Assembly (NCBI GenBank): GCA_002412925.1
Contig: DHVZ01000003.1
Location: 137,798-201,797 of the forward strand
Length of the DNA stretch: 64,000 nt
DNA from: Anaerolineales bacterium UBA5195
GTDB taxonomy: Bacteria; Chloroflexota; Anaerolineae; Anaerolineales; Villigracilaceae
Direction of reading: 5' to 3'
Part shown: piece by piece, positions 48,376 through 56,553 of the stretch
Position numbering within the stretch: the first letter of the stretch is position 1
How the letters are laid out: the number at the start of each line of letters is the position of its first letter
Translations under genes and position numbers: made by a program
The notes under the pieces: generated by a model
What the model saw: the letters and a program-made list of their open reading frames with translations, nothing else
The model's database searches: none
Told to the model about the DNA's origin: nothing

Positions 48376-48582
48376 TCACTTCCGTCGATCAAGCTGAACA
48401 AACGAAGCCGCGCCAATCAGCCCCAAAAGCAAACCGGAGATCGTGGCAGTATAACTGATAGCGCCCAGCCAGAAACTGGCTGAAAACAACTGGAGCAGCA
48501 TCAAGAGCGGTAAAACTGCTCCCAAAAGTACCAACAGGAAGCCGATCAACAAAATCGAGTAGGGGGAAGTTTGTTTCAGCAT
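48376..48582 (-). CDS. Small two-helix membrane protein at the end of the opp operon
   Basis: 68 residues, two hydrophobic helices (ILLIGFLLVLLGAVLPLLML and IGFLLG-like ISGLLLGLIGAASFVQL) and a basic C-terminus DRRK. It overlaps the ATPase stop by seven bases. No ribosome site is obvious, so it would rely on coupling. Family unknown. Confidence 0.5.
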   Translation of the reverse strand: MLKQTSPYSILLIGFLLVLLGAVLPLLMLLQLFSASFWLGAISYTATISGLLLGLIGAASFVQLDRRK

Positions 48583-49595
48583 TGGAATAACCAGCAGGAA
48601 ACCAGATGTCCCGGGGTTGGTTCGAATTCAGGCGGCTCGTCCACGTCGCAAGTTCCTTTGATAGACCGGGAGCAGCGCGGATGAAAATGACAGCCCTGCG
48701 GGGGGTTGACCAGGCTGGGCGGCTCACCGGGCGGCACCTCTTTATAGGTTAGCGCATTATCAGCATCCGGGTCGGAGGTGCCTTGCAATAAGGCTTCAGT
48801 ATAAGGATGCTTGGGAGTATCCAGCAGGGCACGCACCGGCGCTTTTTCAACCATTTTCCCGGCATACATGACAAAAATGCGCTCAGAGAAGTAGCTGACT
48901 GTCGAGAGATCGTGGGTAATATAGATCACCGACAGGTTGTGCGTCTCCTGTAAGCCGCGCAGAAGCTTGAGAATTTCGACGCGCACCGAAGCATCCAGCA
49001 TCGAAACCGGCTCGTCGGCGACGATAAACTTCGGTTCCAGGATCATGGCGCGAGCGATGACCACACGCTGCTGCTGTCCGCCGCTGAGCATGTGCGGGAA
49101 CTTGGGTAAAAAATCTTGAATGGGGCTCATTTTGACTTCTTCAAGAACCTTGCGGATGCGCTCGGCGCGCACTGCCTTGTCCTTGATCCCGCCAATCAAG
49201 AGCGGCTCATCCAGGATTTGTTCCACCGTCATAAAAGGCGGTAACGCTCCGAAAGGGTCCTGCTGGACATAACCCACCTGGGAGCGGTACCATTTAATTG
49301 TCTTTCGATCCGCAGCCCCCAGGTCGAGACCGTTAAAGATCACTTTGCCGCCGACTGGTTTATACAAAGCCAAAATAGTTTTCATCAGGCTGGATTTCCC
49401 ACAGCCAGATTCGCCCACCACCGCCACCGCCTCGCCATGCTGCAAATCAAAATTCACCTCGTCCACCGCATGCACATACCCGGCGTGTCCAAAACCCCAA
49501 CGGCGCAGTTCAAACCAGACGCGCAAATTTTGGATGGAAAGCATGACCGTTTCTTTTTTGTCTGGCTGACTTGTTTTTTCTGCTAAAGTACTCAT
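48576..49595 (-). CDS. Oligopeptide ABC transporter ATPase (OppF type)
   Basis: 339 residues from the ATG at 49595, one base after the stop of the other ATPase. Walker A GESGCGKSSLMKT, signature LSGGQQQRVVIARAM, Walker B FIVADEPVSMLD, and the C-terminal oligopeptide-transporter zinc/cys region GCHFHPRCSRSIKGTC. It energises peptide uptake with its partner ATPase at the cytoplasmic face. Confidence 0.92.
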   Translation of the reverse strand: MSTLAEKTSQPDKKETVMLSIQNLRVWFELRRWGFGHAGYVHAVDEVNFDLQHGEAVAVVGESGCGKSSLMKTILALYKPVGGKVIFNGLDLGAADRKTIKWYRSQVGYVQQDPFGALPPFMTVEQILDEPLLIGGIKDKAVRAERIRKVLEEVKMSPIQDFLPKFPHMLSGGQQQRVVIARAMILEPKFIVADEPVSMLDASVRVEILKLLRGLQETHNLSVIYITHDLSTVSYFSERIFVMYAGKMVEKAPVRALLDTPKHPYTEALLQGTSDPDADNALTYKEVPPGEPPSLVNPPQGCHFHPRCSRSIKGTCDVDEPPEFEPTPGHLVSCWLFQC

Positions 49596-49596
49596 C

Positions 49597-50571
49597 TCAG
49601 GCCCCCATGTTTTCATGATGCAGCCAGCACTTTACCTTACGCCCATCCCGCTCGACCATGGGAGGCTCCTGCCGGCATTTCTCGAAGTAGTACGAACAGC
49701 GTGCGGCAAAACGACAGCCTGTGGGCGGAGCAACCAGACTCGGCGGCTGGCCGGAAATAAAATCCAGCTCCTTTTCCCCACGCAAGCGCGGCACACTCGA
49801 CATCAACTTCCGTGAGTAGGGGTGCAAAGGCTCTGCAAAGAAGCCCCGGGCATCGCTCATTTCGATGATTTGCCCGGCATACATGACCGCCACATCATCG
49901 GCCAGTTCGCTCGAGGTGGCAATATCATGAGTGATCAAGATATAGCTCGTCCCCAGGTCATGCTTGATCCGTTTCAGAACATTGAAGATATTGGCCTGGG
50001 TCAAGACGTCCAAGGCCGAGGTCGGTTCATCCAGCAGAATCATACTGGGAGAAGTCACCAGGGCCATGGCAATCGCCACCCGCTGGCGCATCCCGCCGCT
50101 CAGTTCGAAAGCATAACGTCCCAGGAAATCGATTGGCACGCCAACATGCTCAAACATTCTGCGAGCCTGTTCCATGGCCTGGTCTTGTTTCACTCCCAGG
50201 TGGATCATGGCCGGTTCCGCCACTTGCCGCCCAACCTTAAGAACCGGGTTGAGGGCATTCATCGCGGCCTGCGGCACCAGTGAAATCGCCGCCCAGCGAA
50301 TGTTCATCCGGAATTCCTCATCATTCAAGATCATGACATCCCGACCATCAAGAAAAACCTTTCCGGAATAGGTATCGACATTGCGGGGCAAAAGCCGCAA
50401 AATAGCCTTGGCCAAGGAGGTTTTCCCACAACCCGATTCACCCAGAATGACAACAGCCCGATTGCGCCCCAGATTAAAATCCACACCATCCACCGCCTGG
50501 ACAACACCCTGCCGGGTGCGAAAATGCAGAGTCAATTTTTCAACCTGGAGCAGGTTATCAACAGTATTCAT
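49597..50571 (-). CDS. Oligopeptide ABC transporter ATPase (OppD type)
   Basis: 324 residues. Walker A GESGCGKTSLAKAIL, signature ELSGGMRQRVAIAMAL, Walker B MILLDEPTSALD, and C-terminal GCRFAARCSYYFEKC typical of the OppD/DppD branch. Forms a heterodimer with the product of the next gene. Starts three bases after the stop of the permease gene. Confidence 0.92.
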   Translation of the reverse strand: MNTVDNLLQVEKLTLHFRTRQGVVQAVDGVDFNLGRNRAVVILGESGCGKTSLAKAILRLLPRNVDTYSGKVFLDGRDVMILNDEEFRMNIRWAAISLVPQAAMNALNPVLKVGRQVAEPAMIHLGVKQDQAMEQARRMFEHVGVPIDFLGRYAFELSGGMRQRVAIAMALVTSPSMILLDEPTSALDVLTQANIFNVLKRIKHDLGTSYILITHDIATSSELADDVAVMYAGQIIEMSDARGFFAEPLHPYSRKLMSSVPRLRGEKELDFISGQPPSLVAPPTGCRFAARCSYYFEKCRQEPPMVERDGRKVKCWLHHENMGA

Positions 50572-50574
50572 GGG

Positions 50575-51921
50575 CTAAATCTCCCTCAAGCGGGGATTGA
50601 AGACACGATCAAGGGCAAAGCCCAATAAAGCAAAGGCCAGTCCAGTCGTCATCAATAAGGCGGCTGGTTCCAAAACCCAATAATATAGCCCGTCATAGAG
50701 TGCGCTGTTCGTAAAGGCATCGTTGATCAGCTTGCCCCAGGTCGGCAGGATCGGGTCTCCGAGGCCAAGCACGGCCAGGGTAGCTTCCAGAAAAACATAA
50801 GCAGGAACCAGTGAGACCAGTTGAGGTACCAATGTGGGAATCACTCGCGGCACCATGTATTTGAAGATGATGCGAAGATCGCTGGCCCCGTAAGAACGCG
50901 CTGCTTCGATGTATGGCGATTGCATAATCTGCATAAAGACTGCGCGGTAGGTTTTGATACCCGAGCCAAAGATATTGAGCAGAATGGTGGCGCCCAAAAT
51001 CAGCCAGATGCTGCGCGAAAACAGGGAGCCAATCATCAGCAAGATCGGCAGGAATGGCAGCACCAGGTTGATCTCAGTGATGCGCTGGATCAACTCTTCT
51101 AACCAGCCGCCGAACCAGGCCCCAATCGCAGCGATGAGAATCGTCGTGAGGGTCGTTCCCAGGGCGGCCAACAATCCAAAAGCCAGGGCAATGGGTGTGC
51201 CCCAAAGCAAGGCCACCATCAAATCGCGGCGCAAATGATCAGTGCCAGCCAAGCCATGCAGTTTACCGTGCATCACCAGTTCGGCATCGACCGTGGAATC
51301 GGGTTCAAAGGTGAAAGCCGTGATGATGACCTTGTATGTTCCTTTGACGGGTTGTACTTTTTCTGAGCTTTTATCCAGGAACAGGCCCTCCATGACTGGT
51401 TTACCCTTCAAGAGACGCACCAGGCGCGTGTCTTGTGAAAAACGATAGGTTTCCCTGCCAATCAGGGCTAAATTGGTCAACCGAATCTGACGATTGTCCG
51501 GCGTGACCCAGATCACCTCAGCGTAGGGCTGTTTCTTCTGGTAAGCAGAGGTGAAATATAGAATGAACTCCTGGGGAATCTCGTCATAAGAGTAATCGAA
51601 TGAATAGGTCATGAGCGTCTTACCACCGCCCTGGGTATCTGGTGTGACTTCCTTGGTTACCGACCCGAGATTGTCTGTTTTTAAGACGAACGAAACCGGC
51701 TTTTTCCTGGCAGTGAACAGGTTCATCCAGGCTGGAGGGACCTGGCGTGGATTCAGATACCAGACTTCTTCCCCGCCACGCCAGAGACGAGTTGCTTCGG
51801 CGTAAGGATAAGTGATCAGGGCATAGAGTGAAATTCCTAGCAGGAAAAAGATCATCACCAGGCTGACAAGTACCGACGGGTATTTCAAGAATTCCCGGGA
51901 TGAATCGAATATTTTTCTCAT
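50575..51921 (-). CDS. Oligopeptide ABC permease with large external insert (OppC type)
   Basis: 448 residues, about 150 longer than a usual OppC. TM1 (~17-37) is followed by a long soluble segment (~40-215) rich in beta strands, which should face outside, then the canonical loop GTDHLRRDLMVALLWG (~225-240) and five membrane helices. The permease ATPase contact loop is EAARSYGASDLRIIFKYMVP. The usual GTDxxGRD is GTDHLRRD. The insert is known for archaeal-type dipeptide permeases; its role may be docking of the unusual binding protein. Start overlaps the preceding stop by four bases. Confidence 0.87.
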   Translation of the reverse strand: MRKIFDSSREFLKYPSVLVSLVMIFFLLGISLYALITYPYAEATRLWRGGEEVWYLNPRQVPPAWMNLFTARKKPVSFVLKTDNLGSVTKEVTPDTQGGGKTLMTYSFDYSYDEIPQEFILYFTSAYQKKQPYAEVIWVTPDNRQIRLTNLALIGRETYRFSQDTRLVRLLKGKPVMEGLFLDKSSEKVQPVKGTYKVIITAFTFEPDSTVDAELVMHGKLHGLAGTDHLRRDLMVALLWGTPIALAFGLLAALGTTLTTILIAAIGAWFGGWLEELIQRITEINLVLPFLPILLMIGSLFSRSIWLILGATILLNIFGSGIKTYRAVFMQIMQSPYIEAARSYGASDLRIIFKYMVPRVIPTLVPQLVSLVPAYVFLEATLAVLGLGDPILPTWGKLINDAFTNSALYDGLYYWVLEPAALLMTTGLAFALLGFALDRVFNPRLREI

Positions 51922-53048
51922 GACTGACCTCCCTTATCCCCAACTTTTACCCGGGGGTCAATCAGTGCATAGATAAAATCCAACACTAAGACAGTGATCA
52001 TCAATAAATAAGCGTAAATAATTGTCATCCCCACAATCACGGGGGTGTCGTAAAACTGGATGGCCTGAAAATAGGCCCGGCCCATCCCCGGCCAGCTAAA
52101 AACCGTCTCGGTCACGATAAAGCCCTGCCACAGGCCAATCAAAGTCAGCGCAAAGGCGGTCACAATCGTTGGCAACGTGGGGCGCAGTACATAATCCGAT
52201 TCAATCATACGCGAGGGCAGCCCCTTGGCCTTGGCCATCTCGACATAATCTTCGCTTGAATAGATCATAAAAAATGTCCGCCAAGTGTAGACGTTAATCG
52301 CAAATTGCGAGAGAGTCAGGGCAAAAATCGGCAGAATCATGTGCCGAATCAGGCTCAAACTATATCCCACCCAACCCTGCGGCACAGGCGCATCCATCAT
52401 GCCGCCGAAAGGCAAGACTTTCAAATATGACGCAAAAAAGAGAATCAGGAAAAGGCCGTAAAACCAGGCTGGCGCCGCCGAGGAGGGAGCCAGGGTTACA
52501 AAGAGTTTATCGGCAAAACTACCATAGCGCCGCGAAAGCATCAGGGCGACAAAGATTTCGCCGAAGAACAGGAGCAGGCCAGAGGTGCCAAACAAAACCA
52601 GGGTAGTCGGCAGGCGCTCAAGAATTACATCGCGAACCATCTGCGAGCCTTTGGCGCTGGTCATACGCAGGGCGCGACCAAGGTTGAGGTTGAGGGCATT
52701 GGTCATGAATTTGACGGTGCGGGTCATGAAGGGCTGGTCGAGGCCTTGCTGGTGTTCCCGCAGGCGCACCTGTTCATTGATCCATTCCATCCGCACTTCC
52801 GTTGTTGTACCCTGAAGGGCTTTGTTGTCTCTGGCCAGTTGCGAGACATCTTCTCGAATCATGCCACGCTGCATCTCGTCCACTTTTCCGCCCATGTTGG
52901 CAATCATAATAGTCAGGAAGATGGCAACGACAACTGTGAACAGTAACATAATTGAACGAATAAGCGTATACCTAAAGACGCGTGAAAACGTGCTCGATTC
53001 CTTTTTTGCACTTTTCAACTGAGCCTGGGCTTGAACCGCCTCACTCAT
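51918..53048 (-). CDS. Oligopeptide ABC permease (OppB type)
   Basis: 376 residues from the ATG at 53048, GAGGAA upstream. TM1 (~25-45) is followed by an enlarged external helical segment (~50-110, with MEWINEQVRLREHQQG) before the GLDQPFMTR and LPTTLVLFGTSGLLLFFGE core. ATPase contact loop MAKAKGLPSRMIESDYVLRP. Longer than E. coli OppB (306 residues), again like archaeal members. Heterodimer partner of the OppC-type permease. Confidence 0.88.
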   Translation of the reverse strand: MSEAVQAQAQLKSAKKESSTFSRVFRYTLIRSIMLLFTVVVAIFLTIMIANMGGKVDEMQRGMIREDVSQLARDNKALQGTTTEVRMEWINEQVRLREHQQGLDQPFMTRTVKFMTNALNLNLGRALRMTSAKGSQMVRDVILERLPTTLVLFGTSGLLLFFGEIFVALMLSRRYGSFADKLFVTLAPSSAAPAWFYGLFLILFFASYLKVLPFGGMMDAPVPQGWVGYSLSLIRHMILPIFALTLSQFAINVYTWRTFFMIYSSEDYVEMAKAKGLPSRMIESDYVLRPTLPTIVTAFALTLIGLWQGFIVTETVFSWPGMGRAYFQAIQFYDTPVIVGMTIIYAYLLMITVLVLDFIYALIDPRVKVGDKGGQS

Positions 53049-53142
53049 AAGCTTTTCCTCTTCATGCTGGTTGTTTTCGCGCCCCATGCAGGGAAGGCGC
53101 TGCAGGAATAAAAGCAGAAACTCATCGGTTAAGATTTTTGAG

Positions 53143-53183
53143 CAAGAGTCTGGCGCGAGGCAGAACCCCTTGCCAGACTCTTG
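53143..53183 (-). terminator. Attenuator-like hairpin between binding-protein and permease genes
   Basis: 12-bp perfect stem CAAGAGTCTGGC/GCCAGACTCTTG, 15 bases after the binding-protein stop, followed on the minus strand by CTCAAAAATCTT. It would let the binding protein be made in excess over the membrane parts. Confidence 0.6.
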
Positions 53184-53197
53184 AATTTCAGGGAACC

Positions 53198-55780
53198 TTA
53201 TGGGACAGCGACGAAAGTGGCCTGAGCAAAGACCGGCAAAGCCACAACCTTCGAGACAGCAATCAGTTCCAACTGCGCCGTACCGTTCTTGAGCTTGGCG
53301 GTCATTTCGGAGGTCAGTTTAACCTGATACTGGCCTTCAGCCTCAAGGTCAGCCTGACCCTTGGCAACCATGGTGCCATCGGCATCATAGAGCAGGAAGA
53401 GAACATTTTCCATGTTTGCCTGCGGATAGGGAGCATCTTTGAAACTCACCAGCACATCGAAGGCAGCCTCCTGTCCGATGGTGACCTGCAGCGGGCCAGT
53501 CGCATCCATTACGGGCATCATCGGCTCTCCGAAACCAGCCCATTTGTCGGCCAGATCGGGGAATTCCGGGTTTGTCTTGACGACAATCGAGCCTTCAACA
53601 GAATTGACCTGGTCAAGATAATACGGGCCGGTGCCAACCCAGAAGTGCTTGTGTTGTCCATACCAGCTTTGCAGGTTGGCATAGCGGGATTGGGCTTCCT
53701 CAGCAGTGATGTACTGGCTCACAGTCGGGGCATAGGGGATGAATTTCTCAGTTTCAGCCTGATCAAGATATTTTTTCAAAATATCCAGGCTTGGGCCATC
53801 GATGTAGTGAGTCCAGGTAGCATTCAGGGCGGTCGATTTTTCCTCCGAGAAACCCAGTTCCTTGTTCTGCTCGGCCAGCATGCCGGGGACAAAGGAGTGC
53901 CAGGCGAATGGGGAGACGCCATTCAACCGCCAGAATGGGAACCAGTTCACATAGTAGTAGTAACCAACGAGTACTTCGGCGTCCAGGTCATAGCTATCCA
54001 GATAGGTCTCAATGATCAACGGATCGGTGGAAATAATCTTGACGCCCTTGAAAGTACTCATCATCGACTCGTAATTGGGCACAGCCGCTTCATCATAGAT
54101 GGGGCTTTCCGGCTTGGCGCGGTCGAAGTTTTTAATCATGCTGACCACAAAGTCGCCCGCCGACATAGTGCTGCCATCGTGCCACTTGACCTGCCACAAA
54201 TCGGACGGGTAGTAAACCGTGGTCTTGGTCAGCGCCGTGGTGCCTTCGGGGTATTTTTCGCCGATGGTAATGAATTTCTGGTTCTTGGCATCCCAGTCAT
54301 ACCAGGCATCCGCCGGGACTTTGATCTCAGCCGCCGTCTGCAGGTCGACCCAATCCAGAGTTTTGGTCATAGGCAAGCCTTCTTTGACCACAACCTGGGC
54401 TTTTTCCAAGCGCTGGGGCCAGTAAAGACCCGTGTAGGGATCAGGCAAAAGCGCCTGATCAGCCACAGCGCCCTGAACAACCACTTCCTGGACCCAGTTC
54501 TGACCGGAAACCGGATTCCAGGCCCCGGTCAGGATGCCCTGGCTGGCGCTGCGAATCGTGCCGCCTTCTTTGCCCTGCCAGCGCAGGGTATAGGGATACA
54601 AGGCGGTCTGGCCGACACTGGCGACCAGATCAGCCGCCACTTCGACGCCTTCACGGCGTGGATAGAAGCTGTTGATCGTAATGACCCAGACAACCTCGGA
54701 TTCCATCAACGAAAGATCGAGCGCCTTGCTAAACATCTCGCGGCGTTCATCCATGTTTGAGTAAACATTGTTTGCCAGGTCAAGCGCCAGCTTGTCAAAC
54801 TCGGGCGTATTGACATAAGCCTGCTCGGTGGTCGTCGAACCAGCGCGTGGGGTGTAATAGCTGTCGAACAAATTGGCAGCATTGCGCGCCTGGCTTGAAT
54901 ATCCCCAGCCGCCGGTGTAGAAATGCCATTGGCCTTCAAGGGGAACGCTGCGACCCCAGATCGGGGACAGTTCACTGCGGGTGCGGATTTGGCGATCAAC
55001 CGTGAAGCCCAGTTTTTCCAACTGGTCGGAGAGGTAATTCCCCAAGAAAGTGCGCTCATCTTCCGAGCGGATCAAACCAATCAGCACAACCGGTTTTCCA
55101 CCCGACTGCCACTTTCCATCTGCGCCCATCGTCGCGCCCATGGCTTCCATCTCAGCCGAAATCGCTTCTTTGGCCTTGTCGAAGTTGTAAGCGTACTTAG
55201 CCTCGAGCGGGCGAATCAAATCGACATAGCGAACGTAATCGGGGAAAGAGAGGGGAATCACGACGGTTTGCGGCATGGCCAAAGCACCAACCGCTTCCTG
55301 GGCCAGGTACTTGCGGTCGATCAGCCAGTTCACAGCCTCACGGACCTTGTAGCTGCTGAACGGATTAAGACGGCCGTCGCTAAACTTCGGGCCGGCCGGG
55401 TTGAACATATAGCCGTCCACCGAGCCGCCGATGGAAACATTGTAAGTTAACGTGGAATTAGCCTTGGCCGCCTCAAAGGCATCGGTATCTTCAGCACCAT
55501 AAGGATACATATCCAACGCATCCGCTGAGAGTTGGGCAATGGCATCCGAGGCCTGGTCAATCGATGTAAACACAATTGTGTCAGCCCAGCCACCACGACG
55601 AGTGGTTGCGGGTGCTTTGACAGGAGCGTCGGTCGCAGCCGGGCCTGCAACTGCCGGTGCATTAGTAGCGGCGGGCTGTTGAGCTTCCGAAACAGGCGGC
55701 GGGGTGGTGGGACTACAGGCCGCCAGCACCATGCTGATTAAAACCAGCAAGCTTGCAAGAACGTACACTTTTCGTAACAT
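53198..55780 (-). CDS. Large solute-binding lipoprotein of the oligopeptide transporter
   Basis: 860 residues from the ATG at 55780, with GAGGAG seven bases upstream; usual Opp/Dpp binding proteins have 520-600. Lipobox VLAAC (Cys20) then a Pro/Ala/Thr linker. The order of family segments is unusual: the second-lobe motif VREAVNWLIDRKYL lies at ~144-157, and the first-lobe motif WQVKWHDGSTMSAGDF at ~528-543, the reverse of SBP_bac_5. This rearranged order also occurs in archaeal dipeptide-binding proteins. Residues ~785-860 form a separate beta domain that closes the protein. First gene of the operon. Confidence 0.87.
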   Translation of the reverse strand: MLRKVYVLASLLVLISMVLAACSPTTPPPVSEAQQPAATNAPAVAGPAATDAPVKAPATTRRGGWADTIVFTSIDQASDAIAQLSADALDMYPYGAEDTDAFEAAKANSTLTYNVSIGGSVDGYMFNPAGPKFSDGRLNPFSSYKVREAVNWLIDRKYLAQEAVGALAMPQTVVIPLSFPDYVRYVDLIRPLEAKYAYNFDKAKEAISAEMEAMGATMGADGKWQSGGKPVVLIGLIRSEDERTFLGNYLSDQLEKLGFTVDRQIRTRSELSPIWGRSVPLEGQWHFYTGGWGYSSQARNAANLFDSYYTPRAGSTTTEQAYVNTPEFDKLALDLANNVYSNMDERREMFSKALDLSLMESEVVWVITINSFYPRREGVEVAADLVASVGQTALYPYTLRWQGKEGGTIRSASQGILTGAWNPVSGQNWVQEVVVQGAVADQALLPDPYTGLYWPQRLEKAQVVVKEGLPMTKTLDWVDLQTAAEIKVPADAWYDWDAKNQKFITIGEKYPEGTTALTKTTVYYPSDLWQVKWHDGSTMSAGDFVVSMIKNFDRAKPESPIYDEAAVPNYESMMSTFKGVKIISTDPLIIETYLDSYDLDAEVLVGYYYYVNWFPFWRLNGVSPFAWHSFVPGMLAEQNKELGFSEEKSTALNATWTHYIDGPSLDILKKYLDQAETEKFIPYAPTVSQYITAEEAQSRYANLQSWYGQHKHFWVGTGPYYLDQVNSVEGSIVVKTNPEFPDLADKWAGFGEPMMPVMDATGPLQVTIGQEAAFDVLVSFKDAPYPQANMENVLFLLYDADGTMVAKGQADLEAEGQYQVKLTSEMTAKLKNGTAQLELIAVSKVVALPVFAQATFVAVP

Positions 55781-55958
55781 TTCTATTCTCCTCAGTGTGA
55801 ATTTAAGAGTTCGTGAGATGGGCACGTTCACAGTGTTGTCAGTTAGTCTTGGCGCCTCCTTGGTCAGAATTTTTCACCCAAAATTGGCTCACCGCCCAAA
55901 ACGGGCCAATGATTCATCCGGCCAGGCGCCCGCCTGCAACAGGCGAGGCCGAAAGAAA

Positions 55959-56011
55959 GTCTGGCACTTCCCATTGGGAGAATAAATAGCGAGAGCAACA
56001 GGCTGCCAGAC
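55959..56011. repeat. Inverted repeat upstream of the opp operon
   Basis: GTCTGGCA (55959-55966) and TGCCAGAC (56004-56011), the same core as the attenuator hairpin arms at 53143 (GTCTGGC). The 55781-56026 region is otherwise a non-coding leader and promoter area. Confidence 0.5.
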
Positions 56012-56026
56012 CGAATTCACGTTTTC

Positions 56027-56209
56027 CTACCGTTTGATAAAAGGAACCAGCAAAAGCAGAAAATTCACCAGTCTTAAGGACAAGTTCAAATTCAACTTTT
56101 TGCCATCATGGCAGTGATGCGCCAGGCGATTGTTTTTTGCATCAGCCATTTCGTCCTGGCGGCGCTCGATTTCAATCTGATAGTCTGCAAGCGGGTAAAG
56201 GGTATGCAT
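56027..56209 (-). CDS. Small protein with helical head and C-terminal hydrophobic tail
   Basis: 60 residues; AGGAG six bases before the ATG at 56209. Residues 1-30 are charged and probably helical (YPLADYQIEIERRQDEMADA), residues ~33-45 basic with paired His (NRLAHHCHDGKK), residues ~45-60 hydrophobic (LRLVNFLLLLVPFI). A tail-anchored or membrane-associated peptide is likely. Stands alone upstream of the opp operon on the same strand. No family recognised. Confidence 0.6.
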   Translation of the reverse strand: MHTLYPLADYQIEIERRQDEMADAKNNRLAHHCHDGKKLNLNLSLRLVNFLLLLVPFIKR

Positions 56210-56553
56210 ATCAGTCTCCTTTCCAGACATAGAAGCCAAAACTGCGGCCTCGTTTGCAAGTCAGGTTTCCCTGGCAAATGACATCATACTCACCGGCAGG
56301 CATAAGCACACGAGACTTGCAACGGGTTTGAATCCGCCCACAGGAATGGTTTCAACGCCATCAAACGAGGTGGAATTTCCACACTAAAGGGTTGATGCAA
56401 GGCATAAAAATACCCCTCGTCAGGGGCCTTTTCCCCACCCGAAACCCGTCTGCAGGATGGGACAAAAATCGTTCTTTGGGGTTCGCAATAAAGCAGATTC
56501 TTCATCTATACTGTAAGCGTAAGAAGCCCATCAGACGCGCTATAATTTGAGGT
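56210..56553. other. Intergenic region before the propeller kinase gene
   Basis: 344 bases without a supported gene. It holds a short CCCCTcgtcAGGGG hairpin (56413-56426) and TATACT near 56507. A 71-codon minus-strand frame here has no ribosome site and no recognisable features, so I left it out. Confidence 0.4.
56541..56546 (+). promoter_or_regulatory. Candidate -10 element for leaderless kinase transcript
   Basis: TATAAT followed by seven bases and the ATG at 56554. Confidence 0.5.

Noticed and set aside
56290..56505. Minus-strand 71-codon frame before the propeller kinase
   Set aside because: No ribosome site; composition is irregular (many Arg, Pro, Cys) and not protein-like; it overlaps the likely kinase promoter.
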